This document shows positions 1-6,896 of a stretch of DNA of 20,601 nucleotides, piece after piece; position 1 is the stretch's first letter; each line of letters opens with the position of its first letter. Under the pieces are notes generated by a model. It saw nothing but the letters and a program-made list of their open reading frames with translations, made no database searches and was not told the DNA's origin. The translations under genes and the position numbers were made by a program. Where the stretch lies: NCBI GenBank assembly GCA_030639305.1, contig DAOWCY010000126.1, positions 1 to 20,601 of the forward strand, written 5' to 3'. The DNA comes from JAGLQA01 sp023135565. GTDB lineage: Bacteria; Acidobacteriota; Aminicenantia; UBA2199.

Positions 1-75
1 GGCTGGGCACAAAATAAATAATGTAGTTAGTTTAATTTTTAAATATTTACTCATTTTACTTGCCCTCTTTGACTT

Positions 76-394
76 ACCTTCGGCGACCCTGCCGGGGGCC
101 AAACTTTTGTAAAAGTTTGATCAAAACTTTTTATAATTAAAATCAAAAGCGCTCACACGCTGCCTCTTGCGGCGAAGCCGCTAATCGCCTCCCCGTGCGC
201 ACGGGGGGTCACACGCTCCCTCTTGCGGCGAAGCCGCTTATCGCCTCCCCGCGCCGCGGGGTTGCCTCCGGCGGCCCTGCCGGGGGCCAAACTTTTAAAA
301 AAGTTTGAACAAAACTTTTGATAATTAGAATCAAAAACGCTCACACGCTCCCTCTTGCGGCGAAGCCGCTAATCGCCTCCCCGTGCGCACGGGG
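76..394 (+). repeat. REP-like composite palindrome array
   Basis: The whole stretch 1-394 has no gene. It holds two full composite elements and one extra half. Each full element has a GC-rich palindrome, then a 20-nt hairpin (CAAACTTTT-NN-AAAAGTTTG at 100-119 and 288-307), an AT-rich spacer, a GCGGC-GAA-GCCGC mini-hairpin (169-181, 225-237, 357-369) and a GC palindrome (CCCCGTGCGCACGGGG at 191-206 and 379-394; CCCCGCGCCGCGGGG at 247-261). The last palindrome ends exactly where the stop codon of the next gene begins (395-397). Nothing is visible in 1-75. Confidence 0.9.
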
Positions 395-2053
395 TCACTC
401 GCTGCCCACGCCGCGGGGCCGCTCTGTGATAGTCAAAACCCGGTTCGCGTCCACGTTTTTTAATACCTGGACTTTGCCGCCGGGCCAGCGAATCTCGATC
501 TTTTCGGCTTTCTTGTTTTTTCCTAACCCGAAATGAAGCCGGTAGTCGCTCCGGGAAAGATAACCGGAACTGCTAATCACATTACGGGTTTGAGTAGTTC
601 CCCCGGCAGTGAGACGAACCCACGCGCCAATAGCGTCCCGGTTGCTTCGCTTCCCTATCAAACGAACCATCAACCAATTGCCGCGATTACCGCCGTCATT
701 ACGCAGCAGACGGGGCCTGTCATTCAAGTTCAAGACCAGGATGTCTAAGTCGCCGTCGTTATCGAAATCACCGGCTGCCGATCCCCGGCCTACGAACTTG
801 GCTTGAAAATCTTTGCCAACCTGTGCCGAAACGTCCCGGAATTTTTTTCCATTTATATTACGAAACAATAAATCTTCTTCCGGTTCTAAGTGATGGCTGT
901 CACCATTAGAAATGAAAATATCAAGTAAACCGTCGTTATCGTAATCGAAAAAATTCCCGGACCAACTGGTATACTGTCCACAGGCGACAGCTATCCCGGA
1001 CTGGGCGCTCATCTCCACGAAAAACCCTTTGCCGGTATTGCGATAAAGACAAGAATATGCCATGTCCGGCACCATAATGTCCATCAGGCCGTCAAGGTCG
1101 AAGTCGCCGAATTCAGGCCCCATGGCAGAGGTGGCTTCGCCGTTTTGACCGAAACCGGTGCCGGACAATAAAGCGATTTCGGTGAAGGTTCCTTTGCCGC
1201 TGTTACGAAAAAAATAGTTCTCCATGGCATCGTTGGCTATAAAAATATCCATGCTGCCGTTATTATCGAGATCACATGAAGCAACCCCCATCGCCCGGCC
1301 CTGGGGCTTAAAAACTCCTGCTTTCCGGGTGACATCTTCAAAAGTCCCATTGCCGCGGTTTCGATAAAGGATGTCCGGGCGGCCTTTATATGCCAGTGGC
1401 CCCGGGAATGCTTCCGCCGCAAAATAATGCTTGTATTCGGGATCATAAAGGATATAGCTGCCGACATATAAATCCAGGCGCCCGTCACCATCATAATCGA
1501 GGAAAGTACAACCGGTAGAAAAAAGATTGCCGCCGCCGACCCCTGCTTTTTGAGTTACATCGGTGAAAGTCCCGTTCCCGTTGTTACGGTAGAGAACGTT
1601 AGGGCCATAATTGGTGATAAAAAGGTCCGCATCGCCGTCATTATCATAATCTGCCGAAACACATCCCATTCCATAACCTCGATCCCCTACCCCGGCCCGG
1701 GCAGTGACATCGGTAAAGGCGCCGTTTCCATTGTTGCGATACAAAGCGTTCCTCAGTTTACCGGCAAGTTTACGCCCCCGCGGATGGTTGATCTCTTTTA
1801 AATAACTGCCGTTAACGAAGTAGATATCCAGGTCGCCGTCACCGTCATAATCGAAAAAGCCGGTGCCTGCCCCGGTGGATTCCACGATATTACTGAGCTT
1901 GTCGTCCCCGATACTGTGGCTGAACGTGATTCCTGCTTTTTCGGTAATATCTACCAGCACCGGGAGCTGCTGTTTTTCGCTCTCACCCGCCGCCGGCAGC
2001 GGTATGATAAGAGCGAAAGTCAAAACAAAAGAAAAAAGGATTGCTGTTTTCAT
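395..2053 (-). CDS. CRTAC1-type FG-GAP/ASPIC secreted protein
   Basis: A 552-residue exported protein with an N-terminal Sec signal (hydrophobic residues 3-21, ending AAG). Seven acidic calcium-binding loops of the D-x-D-x-D/N-G-x-x-D type are visible, for example FFDYDGDGDLDI, SADYDNDGDADL, FLDYDGDGRLDL, SCDLDNNGSMDI, FGDFDLDGLMDI, FFDYDNDGLLDI and AGDFDNDGDLDI, each with YRNNGNGTF-like strands. This is the FG-GAP/VCBS seven-bladed propeller pattern. The C-terminal ~80 residues (GNWLMVRL, RIGAWVR-like GAWVRL, SSSGYLSRSD, IRWPGG) match the ASPIC/UnbV domain. The start codon overlaps the stop of the upstream HzsA-like gene by 4 nt (ATGA), so the two are translationally coupled. The last residues (about PRGVGSE) are encoded by repeat-derived DNA. 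The family is common in secreted proteins; its molecular role here is unknown. Confidence 0.9.
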   Translation of the reverse strand: MKTAILFSFVLTFALIIPLPAAGESEKQQLPVLVDITEKAGITFSHSIGDDKLSNIVESTGAGTGFFDYDGDGDLDIYFVNGSYLKEINHPRGRKLAGKLRNALYRNNGNGAFTDVTARAGVGDRGYGMGCVSADYDNDGDADLFITNYGPNVLYRNNGNGTFTDVTQKAGVGGGNLFSTGCTFLDYDGDGRLDLYVGSYILYDPEYKHYFAAEAFPGPLAYKGRPDILYRNRGNGTFEDVTRKAGVFKPQGRAMGVASCDLDNNGSMDIFIANDAMENYFFRNSGKGTFTEIALLSGTGFGQNGEATSAMGPEFGDFDLDGLMDIMVPDMAYSCLYRNTGKGFFVEMSAQSGIAVACGQYTSWSGNFFDYDNDGLLDIFISNGDSHHLEPEEDLLFRNINGKKFRDVSAQVGKDFQAKFVGRGSAAGDFDNDGDLDILVLNLNDRPRLLRNDGGNRGNWLMVRLIGKRSNRDAIGAWVRLTAGGTTQTRNVISSSGYLSRSDYRLHFGLGKNKKAEKIEIRWPGGKVQVLKNVDANRVLTITERPRGVGSE

Positions 2054-3654
2054 CGGTTACCTTTTTTTTGCTGCGGCTCCCGCTTACGGGTCAACTGCAC
2101 CGCGGGTTTGATAATGGCCTGGGGAAGTTGGTTGGGCGACGCTAATTCCCTGTCTTCATGACAGCCGATACAACCGCGCGATTCGCGAGGCATGACCCAG
2201 GCCCAGGAACACTGGCCGATAACGACTTTGCCTTCTTTGTCCAACAGTTGAAAGGCCAATGGGGTTTCAGCCGGGACACGAATGTGGAAAGAACCGTCCG
2301 GCTCCACCGGCGCCGTGCCCAGGATACGGCGCGACACCCTTTGTTCCCGGTCAAGGAAAACACCCTCCAACACACGTACCTGCTTGATCGATCCGGGAGC
2401 TAATCGTTTCAATTCAGGGCTTTCGCTGATATAGACACTAATGCAGTAAAAAACCCCGCTGTCCCGGTTATGATCCACAAAAGAAGAACGGCCCTTTACA
2501 ACCGGGTGAGGCCCTAATACCCGCGCATCCACACAATGGTAATCACTGCCTCCGGCGATTAGGGGAGCCCCGCGGCGCGGGGAGCCTATTAGGGGGGATT
2601 TTTTTTCCGTTGGGATTCCAGGCATTGTGATCGTGTCGGGGGTTAATAGAAAGAGACCGTAGAGAGAGCCTTTTTGTTTGCCGCGGTAAGAGACGATCAG
2701 ACCTCCGTCAGGCAAGGGACAGGGACTGTGATAATAGCCCTTTTCAGCGGGAGCGAGCAGGTTGTAAGAGTGAGCAGGCCGTCGTGACGATACGTAAGCC
2801 AGGGACCCGCCGCCCAACCATTGACTGAGATCGCTCCGGATAAAATAAACACGCCCGTCCGGGCCAACCCGCACCATTTCCTTATCTCCCGGTACTTCCG
2901 GTCCGGTCAGGTAACCCATCAGGTCGGTGCCGTCGATGTTTACAGCAAGAAGATCGAGAGTTTTGCCGGAACCGGCCTCGATACCGCTGTTTTTTAAACT
3001 GCTGAAAATAATACGTCCGTTGGGTAGTACGTCGGGGGAAAACTCGGGATTTAGGTTATATGTTATCCGCCGCGGATTCTTCCCATCGAGATCACAGGTG
3101 TATAGATGACTGCCGCCCTGGTAAACGATCTTCCGGGTGGGCGCTTTGTCATCCAGATGAAAAAGAGAACCCACAAAAAGAGGAAATACGCAGTCGCGGT
3201 TTCCATGAGTGATCTGTGTCTTGTTTCCGCCGCTGCTGTCCATTTGCCATATCTGCCAGGGTTCTCCTTTTCTTTGTTTCCCGGCAAAAAGGATTTTCCT
3301 GCCGGTGAAGGAAACCGCCGGATCGCGGGCCGATAAGAATTCAGCGGTCAGGGGAACCACCTTTCCCGGGCTGCCGGAAAGAGAGAAACGGGCTATTTGA
3401 CACCCGTCTACATAACGGTCAAGGGGCAGTCGAGTGTTTATGGTAGGAGTTGAAGGTTCAGCCGCAACCGGTATGCGGACAAAAACTATATCCGGCCCGG
3501 TTGGCTGCGGCACAGCGGCTCCCAAAACAAAATAGCAGGAAAGAATCATGCTTCCTAAAAATAAATATAGGCTTTTTACAAGACTGCGCTGAAAAAAATA
3601 ACCGCCTGTCGGCGGGAAGTGAATGTTGTCAAACATGTTCATCGATACCGCCAT
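2050..3654 (-). CDS. HzsA-like beta-propeller with C-terminal haem motif
   Basis: A 534-residue protein with an N-terminal hydrophobic signal (about residues 24-47), TolB/PD40-like propeller strands (PWQIWQMD, LYTCDLDGKNPRRITYN, PDVLPNGRIIFSS, HSPCPLPDGGLIVSYRG) and a C-terminal module ending with RGCIGCHEDRELASPN, i.e. one CXXCH (Cys495, Cys498, His499). This layout is typical of proteins annotated as related to the hydrazine synthase alpha subunit. It is shorter than the anammox enzyme, has one haem motif, and there is no sign of HzsB/C here, so hydrazine synthesis is not implied. Residues about 353-368 are encoded by an in-frame REP-like insertion. The start is uncertain: no clear Shine-Dalgarno precedes 3654, while a later ATG (at the MILSCYF segment) has AGGAAGC. 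It lies 33 bp after the chorismatase-like gene, probably in the same operon. Confidence 0.8.
   Translation of the reverse strand: MAVSMNMFDNIHFPPTGGYFFQRSLVKSLYLFLGSMILSCYFVLGAAVPQPTGPDIVFVRIPVAAEPSTPTINTRLPLDRYVDGCQIARFSLSGSPGKVVPLTAEFLSARDPAVSFTGRKILFAGKQRKGEPWQIWQMDSSGGNKTQITHGNRDCVFPLFVGSLFHLDDKAPTRKIVYQGGSHLYTCDLDGKNPRRITYNLNPEFSPDVLPNGRIIFSSLKNSGIEAGSGKTLDLLAVNIDGTDLMGYLTGPEVPGDKEMVRVGPDGRVYFIRSDLSQWLGGGSLAYVSSRRPAHSYNLLAPAEKGYYHSPCPLPDGGLIVSYRGKQKGSLYGLFLLTPDTITMPGIPTEKKSPLIGSPRRGAPLIAGGSDYHCVDARVLGPHPVVKGRSSFVDHNRDSGVFYCISVYISESPELKRLAPGSIKQVRVLEGVFLDREQRVSRRILGTAPVEPDGSFHIRVPAETPLAFQLLDKEGKVVIGQCSWAWVMPRESRGCIGCHEDRELASPNQLPQAIIKPAVQLTRKREPQQKKGNR
2551..2597 (-). repeat. REP-like fragment inside the HzsA-like gene
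   Basis: Read on the minus strand, this stretch contains CCCCGCGCCGCGGGG (2568-2582), identical to the palindrome at 247-261, preceded by TAATAGGCTCCCC, which differs by one base from TTATAGGCTCCCC at 5258-5270. It sits in frame in the coding sequence and adds Pro/Gly/Arg-rich residues between the propeller and the haem module. Confidence 0.8.
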
Positions 3655-3687
3655 GTAACGGCATAACTGCCGAATTGTTTTTATTCA

Positions 3688-4905
3688 TCATGGCTCCCGG
3701 CTCGATGCCGGTAAAGCGATTGCCCCTTCGATTTCTACCAGCAAATTATCCCGGCATATATCTGAAATTAGGTACAAAGAAGGCACTTCTCCATAATGAT
3801 TATCACAGATTTTTTTTACTGCCGGCACATCGGTTTCATTCTTAACATAAACCCGGATATGGGAAAAAGGAGAACCCGACGAAGATACATGCAAAGAATG
3901 TTTCTCCAGGGTCTCCGGGGCAATGAGCCTGGAAATGTTTTTTATAGTCACCCGGGTTTGTTGTTCCACATCGGTAGGATATAGGGTTTTTTGTCCCCTG
4001 ATGGCAGCAGTGCCGGAAATATAAACATTATAGTAATTCGCGTTTGCAATGGCTTTGGCTCTTTCGAATTTCGGTGTGGATTTCTGCCTGTCAGTTTGAA
4101 TCGCATTTCCTATCAATACTTCCTGGGAATATCGATGGGCATCCACCTGGTCCGGGTTTTTTATGGGGATAACCGTTATATCGCCGGAAACATCGGCTGC
4201 GATGAATCCCAACACCACACCGCCGCACTTCATTCCTATCCCTGTGGCTGCGGGATATCCTCTTTTGAAATCCACTTCTCCATAATAAAGTGAGCGGATA
4301 TCGTTAAAAACCTGGTAATTCTGCTTAATTTTTCCCTTATTCCCTGTTTTCCCGGTAATATTTTCAATGTAATTCCACTGCCTGAGGATATGTGAGAAAT
4401 CCATGTTCTCTTTTTCCAGTACTCTTTTCATGAGCTTGAAGGCATCTTGCGACTGCTGCAGTGTCCCGGCTGCATTTTCACCGGGGGTAATCCCGCAGGC
4501 ATAGACCGCCCTGCAGCCCGGGGAGTTGACAACGGTATATCTTATGTTTTCCAGTTCATCCCGGGAAATAACAACCCTATCATCCTGCCGGGTTATTACC
4601 GTAAGCTCTATCGCTACCAAACCCCCTCCTGCCGGAGGTTGTCCTACGAAACCGGCGGAGGGACAGAAAGATTTATAAAAATCCTTCAAAAAGGCGGAAA
4701 CTTTTCTTTTTTTGGAGTAAAAGTCACTGTTATCGGCGCTCTTGAGAAAAACAGTTTGTTTCAAGATGTGCCGGGGTTCTAACCCGCAGGCAGTTAGAGA
4801 CTTTTTTAGGGAGTGGAGGCATTCATCTAATTGTTCTTTTAGGGTAGAGGAGTATTGTTTCACCGTTTTTTTAGGTTGAGCGGCTATAACTTTTTCTCTA
4901 AACAT
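3688..4905 (-). CDS. Triple RidA-like, chorismatase-family (FkbO/Hyg5-like) protein
   Basis: A 405-residue, probably cytosolic protein without a signal peptide. Residues ~120-270 carry the signature of the FkbO/Hyg5/XanB2 chorismatases: LRQWNYIENI, YQVFNDIR, then RGYPAATGIG. The C-terminal ~120 residues form a RidA/YjgF-like domain (VYISGTAAI, THIS-like FSHIRVYVKN, ending LLVEIEGAIA with the acidic motif where chorismatases place their catalytic Glu). Chorismatases split chorismate to hydroxybenzoate or dihydroxycyclohexadiene carboxylate and pyruvate. The known enzymes have two RidA-like halves and ~340 residues; here a further RidA-like unit precedes them (residues ~10-115: LKKSLTACGLEP, KQTVFLKSADN, LVAIELTVI). 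The activity is therefore inferred from the family. The ATG lies 6 nt after a -10 box, so the mRNA is probably leaderless. First gene of the operon with the HzsA-like and CRTAC1-like genes. Confidence 0.75.
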   Translation of the reverse strand: MFREKVIAAQPKKTVKQYSSTLKEQLDECLHSLKKSLTACGLEPRHILKQTVFLKSADNSDFYSKKRKVSAFLKDFYKSFCPSAGFVGQPPAGGGLVAIELTVITRQDDRVVISRDELENIRYTVVNSPGCRAVYACGITPGENAAGTLQQSQDAFKLMKRVLEKENMDFSHILRQWNYIENITGKTGNKGKIKQNYQVFNDIRSLYYGEVDFKRGYPAATGIGMKCGGVVLGFIAADVSGDITVIPIKNPDQVDAHRYSQEVLIGNAIQTDRQKSTPKFERAKAIANANYYNVYISGTAAIRGQKTLYPTDVEQQTRVTIKNISRLIAPETLEKHSLHVSSSGSPFSHIRVYVKNETDVPAVKKICDNHYGEVPSLYLISDICRDNLLVEIEGAIALPASSREP

Positions 4906-4911
4906 TAAGTT

Positions 4912-4940
4912 ATTTTAAAACATAAATATACGGTTGTCAA
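4912..4940 (-). promoter_or_regulatory. Sigma-70 promoter giving a leaderless mRNA
   Basis: TTGACA (4940-4935), a 17-nt spacer, then TAAAAT (4917-4912). Only six nucleotides separate the -10 box from the ATG at 4905, so transcription should start at or within a base or two of the start codon. No Shine-Dalgarno is present. Confidence 0.8.
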
Positions 4941-4949
4941 GAAAAGAAA

Positions 4950-4976
4950 TCGTAACTATCCAGTTTTAGGAAAAAC
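4950..4976 (-). promoter_or_regulatory. Conserved upstream element shared with the M3 peptidase promoter
   Basis: On the minus strand the stretch reads GTTTTTCC-T-AAAACTGGATAGTTACGA. It matches 19833-19856 in all but a few bases and one indel, and in both cases ends exactly 9 nt before the -35 box. It contains an inverted repeat AACT-N4-AGTT. Likely an operator or activator site; the binding factor is unknown. Confidence 0.6.
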
Positions 4977-4995
4977 CGGATAATTACAGCTTTCA

Positions 4996-5300
4996 GCCTC
5001 CGGCGGCCCCACCACGTGGGGAGGGTAGTCCCTGCCGGGGGCCAAACTTTTAAAAAAGTTTGATCAAAACTTTTTATGATTTAAAATCAAAAGCGCTCAC
5101 TCGCTGCCCCTGCGGCGGAGCCGCTTATCGCCTCCCCGTGCGCACGGGGTTGCCTCCGGCGGCCCTGCCGGGGGCCAAACTTTTGTAAAAGTTTGATCAA
5201 AACTTTTGTTTATTTAAAATTAAAAGCGCTCACTCGCTGCCCCTGCTGCGAAGCAGCTTATAGGCTCCCCACGCGAGTGGGGTTTAAAATCAAAAGCGCT
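4996..5300 (+). repeat. Two tandem REP-like composite elements
   Basis: Element one has its 20-nt hairpin at 5043-5062, mini-hairpin GCGGC-GGA-GCCGC at 5112-5124 and palindrome CCCCGTGCGCACGGGG at 5134-5149. Element two has the hairpin at 5176-5195, GCTGC-GAA-GCAGC at 5245-5257 and CCCCACGCGAGTGGGG at 5267-5282. The first GC palindrome of element one is interrupted by about 23 bp that itself contains CCCCAC-CAC-GTGGGG (5007-5021). A repeated AAAATCAAAAGCGCT tail (5286-5300) runs into the stop codon of the TPR gene. With the promoter, this fills the 393-bp gap 4906-5298. Confidence 0.9.
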
Positions 5301-5955
5301 ACTGCTTGGGGGCGGCCTGTTTGCGCAGTTGCTCTACCATCACTTTCATACTCTGACCGCCGGGAGATAACGCTGCCGGGTTTATCTTGACCAGCTCTTC
5401 CCAGGCTTTGAGCGCGCCCGCAGGGTCGTTCAAATCATGCAGGTAGACCACCCCTTTATTAAAACGACAGGTCTGGTGATTGGGATCGCTGGCCGCGGCT
5501 TTGTCAAAAGCCAGGAGCGCTTCCTGCGGTTTACCACCGCGGCGGTACATAACGCCTAAATCAGTCCACACATCGGCATTACCGGGCTTTAATTCTAAGT
5601 GCTTCTTGTATGCCTCGATGGCTTTGTCAACCTGGTTCGTATCAAAATAGTTGTGTCCCAATTTCGCCCAGGCTTCGGCGTTTTTGGGGTTCTCTTTCAC
5701 CTGCTGCTCCAAGACTGCGATCTGCTTTTGCAATTGCAATTGGTGCTGCATTTGCTGCTTTTGCTGCTGCTGTTGGGCGGGAGCCTGCACCATAGGCTGC
5801 TGCACAGACGAAACTTTACGGGCTTTGCGGGTTTTGCCCGTGGTTTGGTTATAAAAAAAACCTGCAAAAAAACCTAATATCAGGCAAAGAATAGCTATAA
5901 TAAAGGCAGCGCTTATTTTCATATATCGTACTTCAGATTGTTCCTCTTTTTCCAT
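5299..5955 (-). CDS. Membrane-anchored TPR protein
   Basis: A 218-residue protein with one N-terminal membrane segment (about residues 14-35, AAFIIAILCLILGFFAGFFY), a Gln-rich stretch (residues ~50-80, QQQQQKQQMQ) likely to form a coiled coil, and three to four tetratricopeptide repeats (AEAWAKLGHNYFDTNQVDKAIEAY, ADVWTDLGVMYRRGGKPQEALLAF, CRFNKGVVYLHDLNDPAGALKAW in essence). The layout resembles the TPR domain of cytochrome c biogenesis factors (CcmH/NrfG type), which chaperone apocytochromes, but no CcmH CXXC region is present. The ATG at 5955 is supported by AGGAG 7 nt upstream. It follows the NrfJ-related gene after 9 bp, so it is in that operon. A scaffold or chaperone role for the neighbouring cytochrome is inference. 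Confidence 0.85.
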   Translation of the reverse strand: MEKEEQSEVRYMKISAAFIIAILCLILGFFAGFFYNQTTGKTRKARKVSSVQQPMVQAPAQQQQQKQQMQHQLQLQKQIAVLEQQVKENPKNAEAWAKLGHNYFDTNQVDKAIEAYKKHLELKPGNADVWTDLGVMYRRGGKPQEALLAFDKAAASDPNHQTCRFNKGVVYLHDLNDPAGALKAWEELVKINPAALSPGGQSMKVMVEQLRKQAAPKQ

Positions 5956-5964
5956 GATAAACTC

Positions 5965-6750
5965 CTATTTAGCCGGTTTTTCTATTTTGACGGCCGCATC
6001 CTCGACGATGACCGCGAAACGGTAACCGGCGCCAAAATTTTTATCATAAGAGATTTTCCCGGAAATTAAGACTAAATCGCCTATATTTACCGTCTCTTTT
6101 GTGGTAACAGTAAGATCGTTTGTGCCCGCTGCGCCACTGCCGTCCCGGAGGTGCAGCCAGTTTCTTTTCAAAATATTGGGCGTAAATTTAACCGCTGTAC
6201 CACGCACTTTTACCTCTTTTCCACGCAGGGAATCTTTCAGCGCATAACATTCAGCCACGGTATACCCCTCGGCTGCTTTTTTTACGGAACCGGGTTTGAC
6301 TGCTACTTTCTTTTGGGGTTTTTTCTTTTTGCCCATGGCGGGGTGCCCCTGGGGCAGCACATCCCGGGTCATGGCGTCGTGCGTATAGGTAGTTATCTGC
6401 TTCCCCCCTACTTTGACGACGTTAACAAAAAAAATCCACTCGAAGGTTTTATTGAGAGTCCTGCTGTGGAAATTTTTCATTACATTGGGCTGGGAGAATT
6501 CGATAGTATCGCCTACTGAAACCGGGAATTTCCTGGCTGCGACCCAGTGTTTTTTTCCTTTTTCTTCAAATTGAACATAGGTATAGCCGCCGGAGTCCAT
6601 GGTCTCGATGACTTTTCCGCTATAAGTCTGCTGCTGTGTGGGCGGGGTCTTTTTATCCGCAGTACTAACCGTTCCCGTACAATAAATCACAATAAACATT
6701 AATACTATAATAATACCTGTCCGGTTTTTTATTTTTTTCTTACTCTTCAT
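5965..6750 (-). CDS. NrfJ-related OB-fold protein
   Basis: A 261-residue exported or membrane-tethered protein: basic N-terminus (KSKKKIKNR), hydrophobic segment ~12-28, then a first beta-barrel domain with the motif GKVIETMDSGGYTYVQ, KKHWVAARKFPVSVGDTIEF, and VMKNFHSRTLNKTFEWIFFV (residues ~44-115). This is the pattern of the family named NrfJ-related, often beside multihaem cytochromes. After a Lys-rich linker a second OB-like domain follows (residues ~165-258: GKEVKVRGTAVKFTP, NWLHLRDGSG, VNIGDLVLISGKIS). Function is not established; such OB folds are proposed to help periplasmic redox or haem-protein assembly. Its neighbours, an octahaem cytochrome upstream and a TPR protein 9 bp downstream, support that. 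The ribosome binding site is weak. Confidence 0.75.
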   Translation of the reverse strand: MKSKKKIKNRTGIIIVLMFIVIYCTGTVSTADKKTPPTQQQTYSGKVIETMDSGGYTYVQFEEKGKKHWVAARKFPVSVGDTIEFSQPNVMKNFHSRTLNKTFEWIFFVNVVKVGGKQITTYTHDAMTRDVLPQGHPAMGKKKKPQKKVAVKPGSVKKAAEGYTVAECYALKDSLRGKEVKVRGTAVKFTPNILKRNWLHLRDGSGAAGTNDLTVTTKETVNIGDLVLISGKISYDKNFGAGYRFAVIVEDAAVKIEKPAK

Positions 6751-6805
6751 TTTCTTTATGCTTTTTCTTTTTTAGTCGTTTTTTTTATACTCTTGAAACC
6801 TATTG

Positions 6806-6890
6806 GCCGGCGGTGCTGCCCGGGAACAACCGTTTGCACGATTGTCCCGGGAGCAAGCCGGTAATGCTGCGTCCGCGATCCGTGGACGAC
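6806..6890. other. Intergenic hairpins and 12-bp direct repeat
   Basis: The 146-bp gap between the octahaem and NrfJ-related genes holds an imperfect stem, GCTGCCCGGGAACAA (6815-6829) against TTGTCCCGGGAGC (6842-6854), and a near-palindrome GTCCGCGATCCGTGGAC (6871-6887). GCCGGCGGTGCT occurs at 6806-6817 and again at 6910-6921 inside the 3' end of the cytochrome gene. The hairpin could modulate readthrough in the operon; no T-run follows it. Confidence 0.5.
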
Positions 6891-6896
6891 CGTCTA

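Noticed and set aside
76..394. CRISPR array
   Set aside because: The repeats are palindromic modules of unequal size without regular unique spacers, and no cas gene is present.
2050..3654. True hydrazine synthase subunit
   Set aside because: The protein is short, has one haem motif, and no HzsB/HzsC genes are present; only the fold family is supported.
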